Assembly: GCA_964034945.1 (NCBI GenBank)
Contig: CAXIUK010000001.1
Location: forward strand, 62,001-126,000
From: Chrysopilus asiliformis
Lineage: Eukaryota; Arthropoda; Insecta; Diptera; Rhagionidae
DNA length: 64,000 bases
Reading direction: 5' to 3'
Both the position numbers and the translations under genes were made by a program. Numbering within the stretch: position 1 is the stretch's first letter; the number at the start of each line of letters is the position of its first letter. The notes under the pieces were generated by a model. The model was given only the letters and a program-made list of their open reading frames with translations, searched no databases and was not told the DNA's origin. Below are positions 48,945-61,455 of this stretch, piece by piece.

Positions 48945-50231
48945 GGCTAAATTACCAGACGTAGATGCAAAAAATTAAAAATTTGCAGCATTTTTTCTTG
49001 GTTTTTTGGCTTGTGCCGGAGAACCGAAAATCCCACAGACTTCTTATTTATCGTGGCATGTAGGTCTGACGCAGACCTTTCCATCGCAAAAAGTTGCAAT
49101 GTTCTCCGATGTGTATTAACGAAGTTATGGCTAAATTACCAGACGTAGATGCAAAAAATTAAAAATTTGCAGCATTTTTTCTTGGTTTTTTGGCTTGTGC
49201 CGGAGAACCAAAAATCCCACAGACTTCTTATTTATCGTGGCATGTAGGTCTGACGCAGACCTTTCCATCGCAAAAAGTTTCAATGTTCTCCGATGTGTAT
49301 TAACGAAGTTATGGCTAAATTACCAGACGTAGATGCAAAAAATTAAAAATTTGCAGCATTTTTTCTTGGTTTTTTGGCTTGTGCCGGAGAACCAAAAATC
49401 CCACAGACTTCTTATTTATCGTGGCATGTAGGTCTGACGCAGACCTTTCCATCGCAAAAAGTTTCAATGTTCTCCGATGTGTATTAACGAAGTTATGGCT
49501 AAATTACCAGACGTAGATGCAAAAAATTAAAAATTTGCAGCATTTTTTCTTGGTTTTTTGGCTTGTGCCGGAGAACCGAAAATCCCACAGACTTCTTATT
49601 TATCGTGGCATGTAGGTCTCACGCAGACCTTTCCATCGCAAAAAGTTGCAATGTTCTCCGATGTGTATTAACGAAGTTATGGCTAAATTACCAGACGTAG
49701 ATGCAAAAAATTAAAAATTTGCAGCATTTTTCTTGGTTTTTTGGCTTGTGCCGGAGAACCGAAAATCCCACAGACTTCTTATTTATCGTGGCATGTAGGT
49801 CTGACGCAGACCTTTCCATCGCAAACAGTTGCAATGTTCTCCGATGTGTATTAACGAAGTTATGGCTAAATTACCAGACGTAGATGCAAAAAATTAAAAA
49901 TTTGCAGCATTTTTTCTTGGTTTTTTGGCTTGTGCCGGAGAACCGAAAATCCCACAGACTTCTTATTTATCGTGGCATGTAGGTCTGACGCAGACCTTTC
50001 CATCGCAAAAAGTTGCAATGTTCTCCGATGTGTATTAACGAAGTTATGGCTAAATTACCAGACGTAGATGCAAAAAATTAAAAATTTGCAGCATTTTTTC
50101 TTGGTTTTTTGGCTTGTGCCGGAAAACCGAAAATCCCACAGACTTATTATTTATCGTGGCATGTAGGTCTGACGCAGACCTTTCCATCGCAAAAAGTTTC
50201 AATGTTCTCCGATGTGTATTAACGAAGTTAT
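48945..50231 (+). repeat. Seven-unit block, copy 1 (1,287 bp)
   Basis: Order: C-gc, K-tc, K-tc, C124 C-gc, C147 C-gc (183 bp, 49681-49863), C-gc, Q-tc. The next block starts with C-gc, K-tc, K-tc, C124, C147 again. C124 markers at 49620 and 50907 are 1,287 bp apart, seven units less the missing T. Confidence 0.85.
49681..49863 (+). repeat. 183-bp monomer with T5 first run
   Basis: The run after GCAGCA has five T instead of six. The -1 shift opens a 60-codon frame across the copy (49701-49883), which I regard as incidental. Similar T5 monomers are at 53176 and 55014. Confidence 0.9.
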
Positions 50232-51151
50232 GGCTAAATTACCAGACGTAGATGCAAAAAATTAAAAATTTGCAGCATTTTTTCTTGGTTTTTTGGCTTG
50301 TGCCGGAGAACCGAAAATCCCACAGACTTCTTATTTATCGTGGCATGTAGGTCTGACGCAGACCTTTCCATCGCAAAAAGTTGCAATGTTCTCCGATGTG
50401 TATTAACGAAGTTATGGCTAAATTACCAGACGTAGATGCAAAAAATTAAAAATTTGCAGCATTTTTTCTTGGTTTTTTGGCTTGTGCCGGAGAACCAAAA
50501 ATCCCACAGACTTCTTATTTATCGTGGCATGTAGGTCTGACGCAGACCTTTCCATCGCAAAAAGTTTCAATGTTCTCCGATGTGTATTAACGAAGTTATG
50601 GCTAAATTACCAGACGTAGATGCAAAAAATTAAAAATTTGCAGCATTTTTTCTTGGTTTTTTGGCTTGTGCCGGAGAACCAAAAATCCCACAGACTTCTT
50701 ATTTATCGTGGCATGTAGGTCTGACGCAGACCTTTCCATCGCAAAAAGTTTCAATGTTCTCCGATGTGTATTAACGAAGTTATGGCTAAATTACCAGACG
50801 TAGATGCAAAAAATTAAAAATTTGCAGCATTTTTTCTTGGTTTTTTGGCTTGTGCCGGAGAACCGAAAATCCCACAGACTTCTTATTTATCGTGGCATGT
50901 AGGTCTCACGCAGACCTTTCCATCGCAAAAAGTTGCAATGTTCTCCGATGTGTATTAACGAAGTTATGGCTAAATTACCAGACGTAGATGCAAAAAATTA
51001 AAAATTTGCAGCATTTTTTCTTGGTTTTTTGGCTTGTGCCGGAGAACCGAAAATCCCACAGACTTCTTATTTATCGTGGCATGTAGGTCTGACGCAGACC
51101 TTTCCATCGCAAACAGTTGCAATGTTCTCCGATGTGTATTAACGAAGTTAT
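50232..51151 (+). repeat. Five-monomer repeat of 48945-49863 (copy 2)
   Basis: C-gc, K-tc, K-tc, C124 C-gc, C147 C-gc. The C147 monomer has the normal T6 run, so the T5 change in copy 1 arose after duplication or was converted away. Confidence 0.85.
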
Positions 51152-52623
51152 GGCTAAATTACTAGACGTAGATGCAAAAAATTAAAAATTTGCAGCATTT
51201 TTTCTTGGTTTTTTGGCTTGTGCCGGAGAACCGAAAATCCCACAGACTTCTTATTTATCGTGGCATGTAGGTCTGACGCAGACCTTTCCATCGCAAAAAG
51301 TTGCAATGTTCTCCGATGTGTATTAACGAAGTTATGGCTAAATTACCAGACGTAGATGCAAAAAATTAAAAATTTGCAGCATTTTTTCTTGGTTTTTTGG
51401 CTTGTGCCGGAGAACCGAAAATCCCACAGACTTCTTATTTATCGTGGCATATAGGTCTGACGCAGACCTTTCCATCGCAAAAAGTTGCAATGTTCTCCGA
51501 TGTGTATTAACGAAGTTATGGCTAAATTACCAGACGTAGATGCAAAAAATTAAAAATTTGCAGCATTTTTTCTTGGTTTTTTGGCTTGTGCCGGAGAACC
51601 GAAAATCCCACAGACTTCTTATTTATCGTGGCATGTAGGTCTGACGCAGACCTTTCCATCGCAAAAAGTTGCAATGTTCTCCGATGTGTATTAACGAAGT
51701 TATGGCTAAATTACCAGACGTAGATGCAAAAAATTAAAAATTTGCAGCATTTTTTCTTGGTTTTTTGGCTTGTGCCGGAGAACCGAAAATCCCACAGACT
51801 TCTTATTTATCGTGGCATGTAGGTCTGACGCAGACCTTTCCATCGCAAAAAGTTGCAATGTTCTCCGATGTGTATTAACGAAGTTATGGCTAAATTACCA
51901 GACGTAGATGCAAAAAATTAAAAATATGCAGCATTTTTTCTTGGTTTTTTGGCTTGTGCCGGAGAACCGAAAATCCCACAGACTTATTATTTATCGTGGC
52001 ATGTAGGTCTGACGCAGACCTTTCCATCGCAAAAAGTTGCAATGTTCTCCGATGTGTATTAACGAAGTTATGGCTAAATTACCAGACGTAGATGCAAAAA
52101 ATTAAAAATTTGCAGCATTTTTTCTTGGTTTTTTGGCTTGTGCCGGAAAACCGAAAATCCCACAGACTTATTATTTATCGTGGCATGTAGGTCTGACGCA
52201 GACCTTTCCATCGCAAAAAGTTTCAATGTTCTCCGATGTGTATTAACGAAGTTATGGCTAAATTACCAGACGTAGATGCAAAAAATTAAAAATTTGCAGC
52301 ATTTTTTCTTGGTTTTTTGGCTTGTGCCGGAAAACCGAAAATCCCACAGACTTATTATTTATCGTGGCATGTAGGTCTGACGCAGACCTTTCCATCGCAA
52401 AAAGTTTCAATGTTCTCCGATGTGTATTAACGAAGTTATGGCTAAATTACCAGACGTAGATGCAAAAAATTAAAAATTTGCAGCATTTTTTCTTGGTTTT
52501 TTGGCTTGTGCCGGAAAACCGAAAATCCCACAGACTTATTATTTATCGTGGCATGTAGGTCTGACGCAGACCTTTCCATCGCAAAAAGTTTCAATGTTCT
52601 CCGATGTGTATTAACGAAGTTAT
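51152..52623 (+). repeat. T12 / CATATAGG / A39 string followed by three Q-tc monomers
   Basis: Order: T12 C-gc, C-gc with GCATATAGG near 51448, C-gc, C-gc, A39 P-gc, Q-tc, Q-tc, Q-tc. The first three and the A39 monomer match 30547-31466, about 20.6 kb upstream, except that the fourth monomer is gc rather than tc. Confidence 0.82.
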
Positions 52624-53909
52624 GGCTAAATTACCAGACGTAGATGCAAAAAATTAAAAATTTGCAGCATTTTTTCTTGGTTTTTTGGCTTGTGCCGGAG
52701 AACCAAAAATCGCACAGACTTCTCATTTATCGTGGCATGTAGGTCTGACGCAGACCTTTCCATCGCAAAAAGTTTTAATGTTCTCCGATGTGTATTAACG
52801 AAGTTATGGCTAAATTACCAGACGTAGATGCAAAAAATTAAAAATTTGCAGCATTTTTTCTTGGTTTTTTGGCTTGTGCCGGAGAACCAAAAATCCCACA
52901 GACTTCTTATTTATCGTGGCATGTAGGTCTGACGCAGACCTTTCCATCGCAAAAAGTTTCAATGTTCTCCGATGTGTATTAACGAAGTTATGGCTAAATT
53001 ACCAGACGTAGATGCAAAAAATTAAAAATTTGCAGCATTTTTTCTTGGTTTTTTGGCTTGTGCCGGAGAACCGAAAATCCCACAGACTTCTTATTTATCG
53101 TGGCATGTAGGTCTGACGCAGACCTTTCCATCGCAAAAAGTTGCAATGTTCTCCGATGTGTATTAACGAATTTATGGCTAAATTACCAGACGTAGATGCA
53201 AAAAATTAAAAATTTGCAGCATTTTTCTTGGTTTTTTGGCTTGTGCCGGAGAACCGAAAATCCCACAGACTTCTTATTTATCGTGGCATGTAGGTCTGAC
53301 GCAGACCTTTCCATCGCAAAAAGTTGCAATGTTCTCCGATGTGTATTAACGAAGTTATGGCTAAATTACCAGACGTAGATGCAAAAAATTAAAAATTTGC
53401 AGCATTTTTTCTTGGTTTTTTGGCTTGTGCCGGAGAACCAAAAATCCCACAGACTTCTTATTTATCGTGGCATGTAGGTCTGACGCAGACCTTTCCATCG
53501 CAAAAAGTTTCAATGTTCTCCGATGTGTATTAACGAAGTTATGGCTAAATTACCAGACGTAGATGCAAAAAATTAAAAATTTGCAGCATTTTTTCTTGGT
53601 TTTTTGGCTTGTGCCGGAAAACCGAAAATCCCACAGACTTATTATTTATCGTGGCATGTAGGTCTGACGCAGACCTTTCCATCGCAAAAAGTTTCAATGT
53701 TCTCCGATGTGTATTAACGAAGTTATGGCTAAATTACCAGACGTAGATGCAAAAAATTAAAATTTGCAGCATTTTTTCTTGGTTTTTTGGCTTGTGCCGG
53801 AAAACCGAAAATCCCACAGACTTATTATTTATCGTGGCATGTAGGTCTGACGCAGACCTTTCCATCGCAAAAAGTTTCAATGTTCTCCGATGTGTATTAA
53901 CGAAGTTAT
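52624..53909 (+). repeat. Seven-unit block, copy 1 (1,286 bp), with two 183-bp monomers
   Basis: Order: K-tt with TCGCACAG and TCTCATT (52711), K-tc, C-gc ending CGAATTTAT (53171), T5 C-gc (53176-53358), K-tc, Q-tc, Q-tc with one A missing from the A5 run (53727-53909). The two one-base losses give the 1,286-bp length. Confidence 0.9.
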
Positions 53910-55196
53910 GGCTAAATTACCAGACGTAGATGCAAAAAATTAAAAATTTGCAGCATTTTTTCTTGGTTTTTTGGCTTGTGCCGGAGAACCAAAAATCGCA
54001 CAGACTTCTCATTTATCGTGGCATGTAGGTCTGACGCAGACCTTTCCATCGCAAAAAGTTTTAATGTTCTCCGATGTGTATTAACGAAGTTATGGCTAAA
54101 TTACCAGACGTAGATGCAAAAAATTAAAAATTTGCAGCATTTTTTCTTGGTTTTTTGGCTTGTGCCGGAGAACCAAAAATCCCACAGACTTCTTATTTAT
54201 CGTGGCATGTAGGTCTGACGCAGACCTTTCCATCGCAAAAAGTTTCAATGTTCTCCGATGTGTATTAACGAAGTTATGGCTAAATTACCAGACGTAGATG
54301 CAAAAAATTAAAAATTTGCAGCATTTTTTCTTGGTTTTTTGGCTTGTGCCGGAGAACCGAAAATCCCACAGACTTCTTATTTATCGTGGCATGTAGGTCT
54401 GACGCAGACCTTTCCATCGCAAAAAGTTGCAATGTTCTCCGATGTGTATTAACGAATTTATGGCTAAATTACCAGACGTAGATGCAAAAAATTAAAAATT
54501 TGCAGCATTTTTTCTTGGTTTTTTGGCTTGTGCCGGAGAACCGAAAATCCCACAGACTTCTTATTTATCGTGGCATGTAGGTCTGACGCAGACCTTTCCA
54601 TCGCAAAAAGTTGCAATGTTCTCCGATGTGTATTAACGAAGTTATGGCTAAATTACCAGACGTAGATGCAAAAAATTAAAAATTTGCAGCATTTTTTCTT
54701 GGTTTTTTGGCTTGTGCCGGAGAACCAAAAATCCCACAGACTTCTTATTTATCGTGGCATGTAGGTCTGACGCAGACCTTTCCATCGCAAAAAGTTTCAA
54801 TGTTCTCCGATGTGTATTAACGAAGTTATGGCTAAATTACCAGACGTAGATGCAAAAAATTAAAAATTTGCAGCATTTTTTCTTGGTTTTTTGGCTTGTG
54901 CCGGAGAACCGAAAATCCCACAGACTTCTTATTTATCGTGGCATGTAGGTCTGACGCAGACCTTTCCATCGCAAACAGTTGCAATGTTCTCCGATGTGTA
55001 TTAACGAAGTTATGGCTAAATTACCAGACGTAGATGCAAAAAATTAAAAATTTGCAGCATTTTTCTTGGTTTTTTGGCTTGTGCCGGAAAACCGAAAATC
55101 CCACAGACTTATTATTTATCGTGGCATGTAGGTCTGACGCAGACCTTTCCATCGCAAAAAGTTTCAATGTTCTCCGATGTGTATTAACGAAGTTAT
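53910..55196 (+). repeat. Seven-unit block, copy 2
   Basis: TCGCACAG at 53997 and CGAATTTAT at 54457 are both exactly 1,286 bp from copy 1. Here the fourth monomer has a normal T6 run, the sixth is C147 C-gc instead of Q-tc, and the seventh (55014-55196) is Q-tc with a T5 run. The T5 state therefore sits at a different place in the two copies. Confidence 0.88.
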
Positions 55197-55748
55197 GGCT
55201 AAATTACCAGACGTAGATGCAAAAAATTAAAAATTTGCAGCATTTTTTCTTGGTTTTTTGGCTTGTGCCGGAAAACCGAAAATCCCACAGACTTATTATT
55301 TATCGTGGCATGTAGGTCTGACGCAGACCTTTCCATCGCAAAAAGTTTCAATGTTCTCCGATGTGTATTAACGAAGTTATGGCTAAATTACCAGACGTAG
55401 ATGCAAAAAATTAAAAATTTGCAGCATTTTTTCTTGGTTTTTTGGCTTGTGCCGGAAAACCGAAAATTCCACAGACTTATTATTTATCGTGGCATGTAGG
55501 TCTGACGCAGACCTTTCCATCGCAAAAAGTTTCAATGTTCTCCGATGTGTATTAACGAAGTTATGGCTAAATTACCAGACGTAGATGCAAAAAATTAAAA
55601 ATTTGCAGCATTTTTTCTTGGTTTTTTGGCTTGTGCCGGAGAACCGAAAATCCCACAGACTTCTTATTTATCGTGGCATGTAGGTCTGACGCAGACCTTT
55701 CCATCGCAAAAAGTTTCAATGTTCTCCGATGTGTATTAACGAAGTTAT
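55197..55748 (+). repeat. Three standard monomers: Q-tc, Q-tc (T88), C-tc
   Basis: Ordinary 184-bp copies; the second reads AAAATTCC near 55466. Confidence 0.85.
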
Positions 55749-55933
55749 GGCTAAATTACCAGACGTAACATGCAAAAAATTAAAAATTTGCAGCATTTTT
55801 TCTTGGTTTTTTGGCTTGTGCCGGAGAACCAAAAATCCCACAGACTTCTTATTTATCGTGGCATGTAGGTCTGACGCAGACCTTTCCATCGCAAAAAGTT
55901 TCAATGTTCTCCGATGTGTATTAACGAAGTTAT
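55749..55933 (+). repeat. 185-bp monomer with an insertion before the A-tract
   Basis: Near 55766 the copy reads CGTAACATGC where all others read CGTAGATGC: one base longer with a local change. The +1 shift allows a 74-codon plus-strand frame (55729-55953) and a 62-codon minus-strand frame (55716-55904). Both are translated satellite with no independent support as genes. Confidence 0.9.
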
Positions 55934-56302
55934 GGCTAAATTACCAGACGTAGATGCAAAAAATTAAAAATTTGCAGCATTTTTTCTTGGTTTTTTGGCT
56001 TGTGCCGAAGAACCGAAAATCCCACAGACTTATTATTTATCGTGGCATGTAGGTCTGACGCAGACCTTTCCATCGCAAAAAGTTGCAATGTTCTCCGATG
56101 TGTATTAACGAAGTTATGGCTAAATTACCAGACGTAGATGCAAAAAATTAAAAATTTGCAGCATTTTTTCTTGGTTTTTTTGGCTTGTGCCGGAAAACCG
56201 AAAATCCCACAGACTTATTATTTATCGTGGCATGTAGGTCTGACGCAGACCTTTCCATCGCAAAAAGTTTTAATGTTCTCCGAAGTGTATTAACGAAGTT
56301 AT
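55934..56302 (+). repeat. A75 monomer followed by T7 Q-tt monomer, copy 1
   Basis: GCCGAAG (A75 at 56008) is followed by a 185-bp T7 monomer (56118-56302). The same pair returns at 58143, 2,209 bp away (12 units plus one base). Confidence 0.88.
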
Positions 56303-57406
56303 GGCTAAATTACCAGACGTAGATGCAAAAAATTAAAAATTTGCAGCATTTTTTCTTGGTTTTTTGGCTTGTGCCGGAGAACCGAAAATCCCACAGACTT
56401 CTTATTTATCGTGGCATGTAGGTCTGACGCAGACCTTTCCATCGCAAAAAGTTTCAATGTTCTCCGATGTGTATTAACGAAGTTATGGCTAAATTACCAG
56501 ACGTAGATGCAAAAAATTAAAAATTTGCAGCATTTTTTCTTGGTTTTTTGGCTTGTGCCGGAGAACCGAAAATCCCACAGACTTATTATTTATCGTGGCA
56601 TGTAGGTCTGACGCAGACCTTTCCATCGCAAAAAGTTTCAATGTTCTCCGATGTGTATTAACGAAGTTATGGCTAAATTACCAGACGTAGATGCAAAAAA
56701 TTAAAAATTTGCAGCATTTTTTCTTGGTTTTTTGGCTTGTGCCGGAGAACCGAAAATCCCACAGACTTCTTATTTATCGTGGCATGTAGGTCTGATGCAG
56801 ACCTTTCCATCGCAAAAAGTTTTAATGTTCTCCGATGTGTATTAACGAAGTTATGGCTAAATTACCAGACGTAGATGCAAAAAATTAAAAATTTGCAGCA
56901 TTTTTTCTTGGTTTTTTGGCTTGTGCCGGAGAACCGAAAATCCCACAGACTTATTATTTATCGTGGCATGTAGGTCTGACGCAGACCTTTCCATCGCAAA
57001 AAGTTTCAATGTTCTCCGATGTGTATTAACGAAGTTATGGCTAAATTACCAGACGTAGATGCAAAAAATTAAAAATTTGCAGCATTTTTTCTTGGTTTTT
57101 TGGCTTGTGCCGGAGAACCAAAAATCCCACAGACTTTTTATTTATCGTGGCATGTAGGTCTGACGCAGACCTTTCCATCGCAAAAAGTTTCAATGTTCTC
57201 CGATGTGTATTAACGAAGTTATGGCTAAATTACCAGACGTAGATGCAAAAAATTAAAAATTTGCAGCATTTTTTCTTGGTTTTTTGGCTTGTGCCGGAGA
57301 ACCGAAAATCCCACAGACTTATTATTTATCGTGGCATGTAGGTCTGACGCAGACCTTTCCATCGCAAAAGGTTTCAATGTTCTCCGATGTGTATTAACGA
57401 AGTTAT
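56303..57406 (+). repeat. Six monomers: C-tc, P-tc, T126 C-tt, P-tc, K-tc (T99), P-tc
   Basis: Standard-length copies. GATGCAG near 56795 and AAAAGGTTT near 57369 are private or rare changes. Confidence 0.82.
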
Positions 57407-58142
57407 GGCTAAATTACCAGACGTAGATGCAAAAAATTAAAAATTTGCAGCATTTTTTCTTGGTTTTTTGGCTTGTGCCGGAGAACCGAAAATCCCACAG
57501 ACTTATTATTTATCGTGGCATGTAGGTCTGACGCAGACCTTTCCATCGCAAAAAGTTGCAATGTCCTCCGATGTGTATTAACGAAGTTATGGCTAAATTA
57601 CCAGACGTAGATGCAAAAAATTAAAAATTTGCAGCATTTTTTCTTGGTTTTTTGGCTTGTGCCGGAGAACCAAAAATCCCACAGACTTCTTATTTATCGT
57701 GGCATGTAGGTCTGACGCAGACCTTTCCATCGCAAAAAGTTTCAATGTTCTCCGATGTGTATTAACGAAGTTATGGCTAAATTACCAGACGTAGATGCAA
57801 AAAATTAAAAATTTGCAGCATTTTTTCTTGGTTTTTTGGCTTGTGCCGGAGAACCGAAAATCCCACAGACTTATTATTTATCGTGGCATGTAGGTCTGAC
57901 GCAGACCTTTCCATCGCAAAAAGTTGCAATGTCCTCCGATGTGTATTAACGAAGTTATGGCTAAATTACCAGACGTAGATGCAAAAAATTAAAAATTTGC
58001 AGCATTTTTTCTTGGTTTTTTGGCTTGTGCCGGAGAACCAAAAATCCCACAGACTTCTTATTTATCGTGGCATGTAGGTCTGACGCAGACCTTTCCATCG
58101 CAAAAAGTTTCAATGTTCTCCGATGTGTATTAACGAAGTTAT
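57407..58142 (+). repeat. Two-unit tandem duplication (P-gc C159, K-tc) x 2
   Basis: Copies 57407-57774 and 57775-58142, each a P-gc monomer with C159 followed by a K-tc monomer. Confidence 0.87.
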
Positions 58143-58511
58143 GGCTAAATTACCAGACGTAGATGCAAAAAATTAAAAATTTGCAGCATTTTTTCTTGGT
58201 TTTTTGGCTTGTGCCGAAGAACCGAAAATCCCACAGACTTATTATTTATCGTGGCATGTAGGTCTGACGCAGACCTTTCCATCGCAAAAAGTTGCAATGT
58301 TCTCCGATGTGTATTAACGAAGTTATGGCTAAATTACCAGACGTAGATGCAAAAAATTAAAAATTTGCAGCATTTTTTCTTGGTTTTTTTGGCTTGTGCC
58401 GGAAAACCGAAAATCCCACAGACTTATTATTTATCGTGGCATGTAGGTCTGACGCAGACCTTTCCATCGCAAAAAGTTTTAATGTTCTCCGATGTGTATT
58501 AACGAAGTTAT
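58143..58511 (+). repeat. A75 monomer followed by T7 Q-tt monomer, copy 2
   Basis: A75 at 58217; the T7 copy is 58327-58511 (185 bp). It matches 55934-56302 except for CCGAAGTG near 56281 in copy 1. Confidence 0.88.
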
Positions 58512-61455
58512 GGCTAAATTACCAGACGTAGATGCAAAAAATTAAAAATTTGCAGCATTTTTTCTTGGTTTTTTGGCTTGTGCCGGAGAACCGAAAATCC
58601 CACAGACTTCTTATTTATCGTGGCATGTAGGTCTGACGCAGACCTTTCCATCGCAAAAAGTTGCAATGTTCTCCGATGTGTATTAACGAAGTTATGGCTA
58701 AATTACCAGACGTAGATGCAAAAAATTAAAAATTTGCAGCATTTTTTCTTGGTTTTTTGGCTTGTGCCGGAGAACCAAAAATCCCACAGACTTCTTATTT
58801 ATCGTGGCATGTAGGTCTGACGCAGACCTTTCCATCGCAAAAAGTTTTAATGTTCTCCGATGTGTATTAACGAAGTTATGGCTAAATTACCAGACGTAGA
58901 TGCAAAAAATTAAAAATTTGCAGCATTTTTTCTTGGTTTTTTGGCTTGTGCCGGAGAACCGGAAATCCCACAGACTTCTTATTTATCGTGGCATGTAGGT
59001 CTGACGCAGACCTTTCCATCGCAAAAAGTTTCAATGTTCTCCGATGTGTATTAACGAAGTTATGGCTAAATTACCAGACGTAGATGCAAAAAATTAAAAA
59101 TTTGCAGCATTTTTTCTTGGTTTTTTGGCTTGTGCCGGAGAACCAAAAATCCCACAGACTTCTTATTTATCGTGGCATGTAGGTCTGACGCAGACCTTTC
59201 CATCGCAAAAAGTTTCAATGTTCTCCGATGTGTATTAACGAAGTTATGGCTAAATTACCAGACGTAGATGCAAAAAATTAAAAATTTGCAGCATTTTTTC
59301 TTGGTTTTTTGGCTTGTGCCGGAGAACCGAAAATGCCACAGTCTTATTATTTATCGTGGCATGTAGGTCTGACGCAGACCTTTCAATCGCAAAAAGTTGC
59401 AATGTTCTCCGATGTGTATTAACGAAGTTATGGCTAAATTACCAGACGTAGATGCAAAAAATTAAAAATTTGCAGCATTTTTTCTTGGTTTTTTGGCTTG
59501 TGCCGGAGAACCGAAAATCCCACAGTCTTATTATTTATCGTGGCATGTAGGTCTGACGCAGACCTTTCAATCGCAAAAAGTTGCAATGTTCTCCGATGTG
59601 TATTAACGAAGTTATGGCTAAATTACCAGACGTAGATGCAAAAAATTAAAAATTTGCAGCATTTTTTCTTGGTTTTTTGGCTTGTGCCGGAGAACCAAAA
59701 ATCCCACAGACTTCTTATTTATCGTGGCATGTAGGTCTGACGCAGACCTTTCCATCGCAAAAAGTTGCAATGTTCTCCGATGTGTATTAACGAAGTTATG
59801 GCTAAATTACCAGACGTAGATGCAAAAAATTAAAAATTTGCAGCATTTTTTCTTGGTTTTTTGGCTTGTGCCGGAGAACCGAAAATCCCACAGTCTTATT
59901 ATTTATCGTGGCATGTAGGTCTGACGCAGACCTTTCCATCGCAAAAAGTTGCAATGTTCTCCGATGTGTATTAACGAAGTTATGGCTAAATTACCAGACG
60001 TAGATGCAAAAAATTAAAAATTTGCAGCATTTTTTCTTGGTTTTTTGGCTTGTGCCGGAGAACCGAAAATCCCACAGACTTATTATTTATCGTGGCATGT
60101 AGGTCTGACGCAGACCTTTCCATCGCAAAAAGTTTTAATGTTCTCCGATGTGTATTAACGAAGTTATGGCTAAATTACCAGACGTAGATGCAAAAAATTA
60201 AAAATTTGCAGCATTTTTTCTTGGTTTTTTGGCTTGTGCCGGAGAACCGAAAATCCCACAGACTTCTTATTTATCGTGGCATGTAGGTCTGACGCAGACC
60301 TTTCCATCGCAAAAAGTTTCAATGTTCTCCGATGTGTATTAACGAAGTTATGGCTAAATTACCAGACGTAGATGCAAAAAATTAAAAATTTGCAGCATTT
60401 TTTCTTGGTTTTTTGGCTTGTGCCGGAGAACCAAAAATCCCACAGACTTCTTATTTATCGTGGCATGTAGGTCTGACGCAGACCTTTCCATCGCAAAAAG
60501 TTTTAATGTTCTCCGATGTGTATTAACGAAGTTATGGCTAAATTACCAGACGTAGATGCAAAAAATTAAAAATTTGCAGCATTTTTTCTTGGTTTTTTGG
60601 CTTGTGCCGGAGAACCGAAAATCCCACAGACTTCTTATTTATCGTGGCATGTAGGTCTGACGCAGACCTTTCCATCGCAAAAAGTTTCAATGTTCTCCGA
60701 TGTGTATTAACGAAGTTATGGCTAAATTACCAGACGTAGATGCAAAAAATTAAAAATTTGCAGCATTTTTTCTTGGTTTTTTGGCTTGTGCCGGAGAACC
60801 AAAAATCCCACAGACTTCTTATTTATCGTGGCATGTAGGTCTGACGCAGACCTTTCCATCGCAAAAAGTTTCAATGTTCTCCGATGTGTATTAACGAAGT
60901 TATGGCTAAATTACCAGACGTAGATGCAAAAAATTAAAAATTTGCAGCATTTTTTCTTGGTTTTTTGGCTTGTGCCGGAGAACCGAAAATCCCACAGACT
61001 TATTATTTATCGTGGCATGTAGGTCTGACGCAGACCTTTCCATCACAAAAAGTTGCAATGTTCTCCGATGTGTATTAACGAAGTTATGGCTAAATTACCA
61101 GACGTAGATGCAAAAAATTAAAAATTTGCAGCATTTTTTCTTGGTTTTTTGGCTTGTGCCGGAGAACCAAAAATCCCACAGACTTCTTATTTATCGTGGC
61201 ATGTAGGTCTGACGCAGACCTTTCCATCGCAAAAAGTTTCAATGTTCTCCGATGTGTATTAACGAAGTTATGGCTAAATTACCAGACGTAGATGCAAAAA
61301 ATTAAAAATTTGCAGCATTTTTTCTTGGTTTTTTGGCTTGTGCCGGAGAACCGAAAATCCCACAGACTTCTTATTTATCGTGGCATGTAGGTCTGACGCA
61401 GACCTTTCCATCGCAAAAAGTTTCAATGTTCTCCGATGTGTATTAACGAAGTTAT
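58512..61455 (+). repeat. 16 monomers with K/C alternation and S monomers
   Basis: Order: C-gc, K-tt, C-tc (CCGGAAAT near 58971), K-tc, S-gc (59248, AAATGCC), S-gc (59432), K-gc, S-gc (59800), P-tt, C-tc, K-tt, C-tc, K-tc, P-gc (CATCAC near 61044), K-tc, C-tc. The S-gc copies at 59248 and 59432 share TTTCAATCG and look like a one-unit duplication. C-tc/K-tt and C-tc/K-tc pairs repeat with dimeric spacing around 60168-60903. Confidence 0.82.

Noticed and set aside
49701..55953. 60-74-codon ORFs on both strands
   Set aside because: Each coincides with a one-base indel monomer. The minus-strand one at 55716-55904 overlaps a plus-strand one in the same monomer. No codon-level conservation is expected or seen.
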